Positions 51,895 through 56,302 of a stretch of 56,302 bases of DNA are shown piece after piece (position 1 is the stretch's first letter; each line of letters opens with the position of its first letter). A program made the position numbers and the translations under genes. The notes under the pieces are model-generated. The model searched no databases. It was given only the letters and a program-made list of their open reading frames with translations, and was not told the origin of the DNA. This DNA is from JANNWF01 sp052390415. Lineage in GTDB: Bacteria > Pseudomonadota > Gammaproteobacteria > Xanthomonadales > Xanthomonadaceae. The stretch covers positions 1 through 56,302 of the forward strand of contig JBQTGY010000049.1 in NCBI GenBank assembly GCA_052390415.1, written 5' to 3'.

Positions 51895-52754
51895 GCGAGC
51901 CGCGTTATTGGTGGAAGGCGTTTGTCGCGCGACCATTCGGCATGCCGATCCCGCCCAACTTTTTTGGCATTGCGGCGTTTGCGCTGATGGGTGTGTTTCT
52001 GAGTCCGGGCTTCTGGGCACTGGGAATTGGCGTGGAAATGGCCTATCTCGCGGGCTTAAGCAGCAACAAGCGTTTCCGCGCGGCGGTCGATGCCGAGGGT
52101 GTGAAGACCAACCCGGTGGACCAACGCTATGCAGGGTTTCTCAATCAGTTGGACGCCGGGCAGCAGCAACGCCAGCGCCACATCGAAGCGCGCTCACGGG
52201 AGATCTTTGCGACCTTGGGCAGCTCGCCGATGCTGCAAACCCACGTCGAAAGTCTTGAACAACTGGTCTGGTTGCATCTGCGCCTGCTGGTCGCGCGGCA
52301 AGCCATCGCGGGTGTGGTCGCCACCGCCACCGCCGAGCACGCCAAACTCGAAGCGCAGGAAGCGCAGATCGTTGCGCGCCTGGAAAAAACGGAGGTCAGT
52401 CCCGAGTTGCGGCGCTCTCTGGAACAACAAAAAGCAGTTATCGACCAACGTCAGGAAGCGCACAGCAGCGCCGGTCGTCGCTTGGAATACGTGCAAGCCG
52501 AACTTGAGCGTATCGATCAACAGATCGCGCTGATTCGTGAGCAGGCCTTGTTGGTCACGGATGACGAACAGATTGGGTCCTCTTTGGACGCGCTGGCGGC
52601 ATCGTTCAACGAGGCCAACCATTGGCTCAACAGTCAGCGCGACTTGCTCAGCAGCCTGGATTTGAGTACGTCACATCAACTGCCGCAAAGCGTTCTGAAA
52701 GGGCCGCCGCCGGTTCCAGCGAGGCAGCGCGGACGCATCAGCGAAAGCAATTGA
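51891..52754 (+). CDS. Membrane-anchored coiled-coil protein of the PspA operon
   Basis: A 287-residue protein of unknown family. An N-terminal part with PNFFGIAAFALMGVFLSPGFWALGIGVEM (about residues 22-50, one or two membrane helices) is followed by a long helical, coiled-coil-rich region (about 85-250) rich in Glu, Gln and Arg, and a Pro-rich tail. The start overlaps the ATPase stop (ATGA), so it is produced together with the ATPase. It could anchor PspA or the ATPase to the inner membrane. I cannot name homologues. Confidence 0.7.
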   Translation: MSEPRYWWKAFVARPFGMPIPPNFFGIAAFALMGVFLSPGFWALGIGVEMAYLAGLSSNKRFRAAVDAEGVKTNPVDQRYAGFLNQLDAGQQQRQRHIEARSREIFATLGSSPMLQTHVESLEQLVWLHLRLLVARQAIAGVVATATAEHAKLEAQEAQIVARLEKTEVSPELRRSLEQQKAVIDQRQEAHSSAGRRLEYVQAELERIDQQIALIREQALLVTDDEQIGSSLDALAASFNEANHWLNSQRDLLSSLDLSTSHQLPQSVLKGPPPVPARQRGRISESN

Positions 52755-52812
52755 ATAGCATCGAAACGAAGTCGCATTTTTCCACCATGCCATTCCAAGA
52801 TCGGAGTTCGCC

Positions 52813-54528
52813 ATGAGCCATTCATGCAAACACGCTCGCCAACGCGGCAACGCGGCAGGCAAGTTCATCACCTTCCTCCTGGTCGTCGGGTTGCTCGGAC
52901 TGGGCGGCTGGCTAGTCATGCAGGACATGGGCGGCAAGAGTGGCGACAGCGACGTTCAAAGCGCTACCGTGAAGGACGAAACCACGTCAACGGCGAATGT
53001 GGACGCGCCGGAAGGTGAAGCGCCGGAGCCCATTGAACCCGTCACCGGGCAGCCCCAACTCGATGCCGCCGCGCCGTATGTGCCGAAGAATGGCGTGATC
53101 GATGTCGACATCAGCGAGTACGCCGGTTACGCAGGCCTGATCGTTGCCAACGGCGGCTTGGCGCCCAACCCGGATTCGTTGTTCGCCAAACAATACGGAT
53201 TCCAGGTGCGCTTGACCCTCTCGGAAGAGGAGGGCTGGTCCAAGCTCAACAATGGTCGCATTGCGGCATCGGTGACCACCGCAGACGTGCTTGCCGTCGT
53301 GGGTCGTCAGTTCGAAATCGTGGTGCCGGCGCAGATTGGATTCTCACGCGGCGCCGACATGGTGGTGGTGGACGCCGGCATCGCCAATATCAATCAGCTC
53401 AAGGGCAAGGTCATCGCTTCGTCGCAATTCAACGAAGCGGAGTTTTTCATTCGATATCTCGCGTCGGAAGCCGGTGTGCCCGTCAAGGCGCTGCGTGACC
53501 TGGATGGCAAGGTCGGACCCAATGAGTTGGGCCTGGTGTTCTACGAGGACGCGTTCATTGCCTGCGATGCCTATCAACACGAGTTGTCCAGCAAATCGCC
53601 GCGGCTGAATGGCTGCGTTGGCTGGTCGCCGCGTACCGAAGAGGTGGTCGAAGCGAGCAATGGCCGCGCCAAGGCACTTGTTTCGAACCGCAACCTGTTG
53701 ATCGTTGCCGACTTGTTGATCGTCAACAAAGGATTCGCGCAAGCCAATCCAAAGATATTGCAAGGCTTGGTGCATGGCTTGATGGAGGGCAACCGACTGG
53801 TTCGCGATGACCCCGCTGGCCACGCCCCGATGATTGCCGGCGCGCTGAAATGGGAAGTGGATGAAACGCTTGACGAGTTGGCCAAAGTGCACTTGTCCAA
53901 TGTGCCCGAGAACGTCGCTTTCTTTGAGGGCACCATTGACGCCGCTGGCTCGTTTCAAGGGATCTACCAGTCATCCGTGTTGGCATACGGCAATCTGATC
54001 AAGAATCCGGCGGATCCGGCGCGCTGGGTTGATCTCAGTCCCTTGAAGGCGATGGCCTCGCAAGCACCGTTTGCCACCCAGACGGTGGCGATCGCCCCGA
54101 TCCGCACCGGCGGCGCGGTATCGCTGGAAGGCGACGCCTTGTTGAGCAAGGACATCCGCTTTTTCTACCAACCGAACTCCGCTCAGCTCGACCCCGCGGC
54201 CACCGAAAACATTGGCTATCTGGATACGATCAAGGGCTTCCTGCAAGTGAGCCCCGGCTCCATCGTGCTGCTGCGCGGCCACGTCGATGACACCAAGGTG
54301 GAGGAGTTTCGCCAGCAGGGTGGTGAAGCCTTGGTTAGGCAGATGGCCCTGAAAGCCATGGAGTTGTCCCGGCAGCGTGCACAGGGCGTGCGGGAAGCAC
54401 TGTTGCAACGGCACCCCGGCATAACCCCGGATCGCATCGAGCTGGTCGGCCGTGGTTGGGAAGAACCGACGGGCAAGGACAGCGAGCAGAATCGTCGCGT
54501 CGAAGTACAGTGGTTCACGTTGGAATGA
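52813..54528 (+). CDS. Periplasmic-binding-protein/OmpA fusion of the PspA operon
   Basis: A 571-residue envelope protein. A single N-terminal helix (about 17-37, KFITFLLVVGLLGLGGWLV) anchors it in the inner membrane, followed by an acidic linker. Residues about 100-430 resemble a type 2 solute-binding protein (nitrate/taurine/phosphonate-like: GADMVVVDAGIANINQLKGKVIAS, FNEAEFFIRYLA). Residues about 455-571 are an OmpA-like peptidoglycan-binding domain (FFYQPNSAQLDPAATENIGYLD, SRQRAQGVREALL, NRRVEVQW). It lacks a lipoprotein Cys. It could link membrane stress to the cell wall or to a ligand; its role is unknown. A strong terminator follows 25 bases after its stop. Confidence 0.82.
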   Translation: MSHSCKHARQRGNAAGKFITFLLVVGLLGLGGWLVMQDMGGKSGDSDVQSATVKDETTSTANVDAPEGEAPEPIEPVTGQPQLDAAAPYVPKNGVIDVDISEYAGYAGLIVANGGLAPNPDSLFAKQYGFQVRLTLSEEEGWSKLNNGRIAASVTTADVLAVVGRQFEIVVPAQIGFSRGADMVVVDAGIANINQLKGKVIASSQFNEAEFFIRYLASEAGVPVKALRDLDGKVGPNELGLVFYEDAFIACDAYQHELSSKSPRLNGCVGWSPRTEEVVEASNGRAKALVSNRNLLIVADLLIVNKGFAQANPKILQGLVHGLMEGNRLVRDDPAGHAPMIAGALKWEVDETLDELAKVHLSNVPENVAFFEGTIDAAGSFQGIYQSSVLAYGNLIKNPADPARWVDLSPLKAMASQAPFATQTVAIAPIRTGGAVSLEGDALLSKDIRFFYQPNSAQLDPAATENIGYLDTIKGFLQVSPGSIVLLRGHVDDTKVEEFRQQGGEALVRQMALKAMELSRQRAQGVREALLQRHPGITPDRIELVGRGWEEPTGKDSEQNRRVEVQWFTLE

Positions 54529-54553
54529 ACCACTGGATGCTGTGAGACTCAAG

Positions 54554-54580
54554 AAAAAGGCCCGCATTGCGGGCCTTTTT
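54554..54580. terminator. Rho-independent terminator, bidirectional
   Basis: The stem GGCCCGC/GCGGGCC (54559-54565 and 54569-54575, loop ATT) is flanked by AAAAA on the left and TTTTT on the right, so it works in both directions. It ends the PspA operon and the convergent BI-1 gene. Confidence 0.93.
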
Positions 54581-54601
54581 CGTTGGAAGTTGCGTCGCGA
54601 C

Positions 54602-55273
54602 TCAGTCGTCGCCACCGAAGAAGCTGAACAGGCTCAGCAAGTGACTGAACAGAACAACGATGTCGGCGAACAGCGCGATAACGATCATCACCGGGTTGCT
54701 TTCGCCGCCATTGATCAAGCGACTGGTGTCGAACAGGATCATGCCGCACATCAACAACACGGCCACCGCAGAAATCGTCAGCGAAAGCGCCGGAATCTGC
54801 AGGAATATGTTGGCGACGATGGCGAGCAGCACCACGATCAGGCCGACAAACAAAAAGCCTGCCATGAAGCTGAAGTCTTTCTTGGTCGTCAGCGCATAGG
54901 CGGACAAGGTAAAGAACAACACGGCGGTCGTAGCCAGCGCGTTGAGCACGATGCTTGAGCCACCTGGCATCGACAGGTAGGCGTTGACCATCGGGCTCAG
55001 CAGGAAGCCGACCAGACCCGCCCACGCCATGGTCAAGCCAATGCTCGACTGGCTATTGCGGTTGGCGCTGATCAGCATCGGTCCGCCGATGAATACCACC
55101 ATGAAGCCGATCCACATGCCGATGCCCCATGGCAGTCCCATGTAGAGGCCAATGCCGGCGCCGGTCGCGGCGATCGCCATGACGATGGCAAGCAAGGTGT
55201 AAGCCTGGCGTACGGTTCGATTGAGTTGCTCGGTGACTGCGTGGCCGGCTGTTGCACTACGAAGGTCGGACAT
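54602..55273 (-). CDS. Bax inhibitor-1/YccA family membrane protein
   Basis: A 223-residue polytopic inner-membrane protein with seven hydrophobic helices, the form of the BI-1/YccA (UPF0005) family. AYTLLAIVMAIAATGAGIG is helix 1, GFLLSPMVNAYL the second conserved part, and SRLINGGESNPVMIVIALFADIVVLFSHLL the signature near the C-terminus, with acidic residues believed to gate calcium leak in homologues. YccA modulates FtsH in E. coli. The ATG at 55273 is used. It is a single gene that shares a terminator with the PspA operon. Confidence 0.92.
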   Translation of the reverse strand: MSDLRSATAGHAVTEQLNRTVRQAYTLLAIVMAIAATGAGIGLYMGLPWGIGMWIGFMVVFIGGPMLISANRNSQSSIGLTMAWAGLVGFLLSPMVNAYLSMPGGSSIVLNALATTAVLFFTLSAYALTTKKDFSFMAGFLFVGLIVVLLAIVANIFLQIPALSLTISAVAVLLMCGMILFDTSRLINGGESNPVMIVIALFADIVVLFSHLLSLFSFFGGDD

Positions 55274-55443
55274 GGGCTGTGCTCCTGAGGAAGAGAGTGG
55301 CTAGCCCTCGAGTCTGTGGCCAATCCGACGATAGTTCAAGGCGCGTGCTTTCTGCGGCAGTGCCGACGCCGCCTTGTTTGTGGATTGGGCCTGGTTCGCC
55401 ACGTGGGTTAGCATGCGCGCCCCCAAGAATGGAATTCGCTCCA

Positions 55444-56298
55444 ATGCCCTTCCTTGCTGTTGCCGGGAGCCGCCTGTTCTGGCGCGATTTGGGGCAGGGG
55501 CAGGTTCTTGTCCTCATTCATGGACTGGGCTCGAGTGGCGCCGATTGGGCGTTTCAAGTGCCACCCTTGGTTGACGGCTATCGTTTGATCCTGCCGGACT
55601 TGCCAGGCTCAGGACAGAGCGATCCGCCGCGTTCGGGTTTCAGCATCGCTGCGATGGCGGACGCCTTGTGGCAATTGCTGGATGCGATCGATGCGGCGAA
55701 GCCCCACGTGGTCGGATTCTCCTTGGGTGGGGCGGTCGCGCTGGAGATGGCACTGCAACGACCGACCCAGATTGACCGTTTGGTGCTGATCAATAGCCTG
55801 CCCAGCTATCGCGTTGACCATTGGAAAAAGTGGTTGGAGTTGTATGCGCAGATGGGTCTGGTACGCACGCTCGGATTGCCGCGCGCCGCCAGGATGGTCG
55901 CGGCAAGGTTGTTTCCCTTGCCGCATCAGGCGCCGATGCGCTCCCGCGTGGCGACTGTCGTTGGTGCCAATCCTGTACGGCCGTATCTGGCGACGGCACG
56001 AGCGCTGGCCGACTGGTGCGCTGCAGAACGGGTCGAGGCGCTGCGAGTGCCCACTTTGATGATTGCCGGTGAGTTCGACTACACGCCATTGGCCGAGAAA
56101 CGCATGTGGTCGCAGCGCTTGCGCGCCAGTCTGGCGGTGGTGCGCGGCTCACGCCATGGCACGCCTTTCGATGCCACGGCGGCAACCAATGCGTGCTTGG
56201 CAGCATTTCTCGACAAACGCTCGCTTCCGTCGGATGAAGCACTGGTGGCTGACACCGCCGAAACTGCGCCGACGCAGTCGCCGCTTGTTTTGAATTGA
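55444..56298 (+). CDS. Alpha/beta hydrolase
   Basis: A 284-residue alpha/beta-fold hydrolase. The oxyanion stretch LVLIHGLGSSGADW is at residues 22-35, the nucleophile Ser93 in GFSLGGAVA, the acid Asp212 in AGEFDYTP, and the His238 in GSRHGTPFD. PDLPGSGQSDPP is typical of esterase/MhpC-like members. There is no signal peptide. The ATG at 55444 starts just before the first strand; an ATG at 55429 would add five residues, and both lack a strong ribosome site. It is divergent from the BI-1 gene by 170 bases. Substrate unknown. Confidence 0.87.
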   Translation: MPFLAVAGSRLFWRDLGQGQVLVLIHGLGSSGADWAFQVPPLVDGYRLILPDLPGSGQSDPPRSGFSIAAMADALWQLLDAIDAAKPHVVGFSLGGAVALEMALQRPTQIDRLVLINSLPSYRVDHWKKWLELYAQMGLVRTLGLPRAARMVAARLFPLPHQAPMRSRVATVVGANPVRPYLATARALADWCAAERVEALRVPTLMIAGEFDYTPLAEKRMWSQRLRASLAVVRGSRHGTPFDATAATNACLAAFLDKRSLPSDEALVADTAETAPTQSPLVLN

Positions 56299-56302
56299 CC
56301 CA

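Overview
The window reads as chromosomal DNA of a high-GC Gammaproteobacterium. The housekeeping genes at the right end (NADP-type gdhA, rlmC, a BaiN/HI0933-type flavoprotein, a BI-1/YccA protein, a PspA operon) would suit the Lysobacterales (Xanthomonadales). This placement is inferred from gene content only; there is no rRNA marker. No tRNA, rRNA, CRISPR array, IS element or phage gene was seen.

Bases 1-25090 are a long, almost wholly plus-strand exopolysaccharide or O-antigen type locus that continues past the left edge. It holds about a dozen glycosyltransferases (GT2, GT4, exostosin-like), two sulfotransferases, two sugar acyl/acetyltransferases, a Wzy/WaaL-type membrane polymerase, and GDP-sugar genes (a gmd paralogue, then gmd-fcl for GDP-L-fucose). 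Many genes overlap by ATGA or GTGA, so they are probably translationally coupled. One glycosyltransferase is a gapless tandem duplication of a GT2 module. A lower-GC patch at about 16.6-18.0 kb holds an exostosin-like gene and a remnant of an FkbM methyltransferase.

Bases 25096-36603 hold the most interesting object, an apparently complete but unusual lasso peptide gene cluster inside the polysaccharide locus. It has a 61-residue precursor (30624-30809) with the leader motif Y-x2-P-x-L-x3-G, Thr at -2, core Gly1 and Glu8. It also has the asparagine-synthase-like macrolactam synthetase (C), an ABC exporter (D), a PqqD-like recognition element (B1), and a transglutaminase-fold leader protease (B2). 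B2 is read in one frame with an O-antigen-ligase/polymerase-like membrane domain. Candidate tailoring genes are an HprK-like kinase, a GT41/OGT-like glycosyltransferase, a PRMT-like methyltransferase that carries its own PqqD-like tail, and possibly a nucleotidyltransferase (20540-21718), a PhyH dioxygenase and a JmjC oxygenase. Both core cysteines lie outside the predicted ring, as in the class IV lasso peptide LP2006.

Bases 36750-41284 mix sugar genes (a GT4, a UDP-HexNAc dehydrogenase) with the two oxygenases. Bases 41562-49238 are ordinary metabolism and signalling: a PhzF-GFA-amidotransferase operon, an FHA-GGDEF diguanylate cyclase, gdhA, a small conserved protein, rlmC and a flavoprotein. 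Bases 49448-54528 are a four-gene envelope-stress-like operon: PspA, AAA ATPase, membrane coiled-coil protein, and a periplasmic-binding/OmpA fusion. It ends in a strong terminator. A BI-1 protein and an alpha/beta hydrolase close the window.
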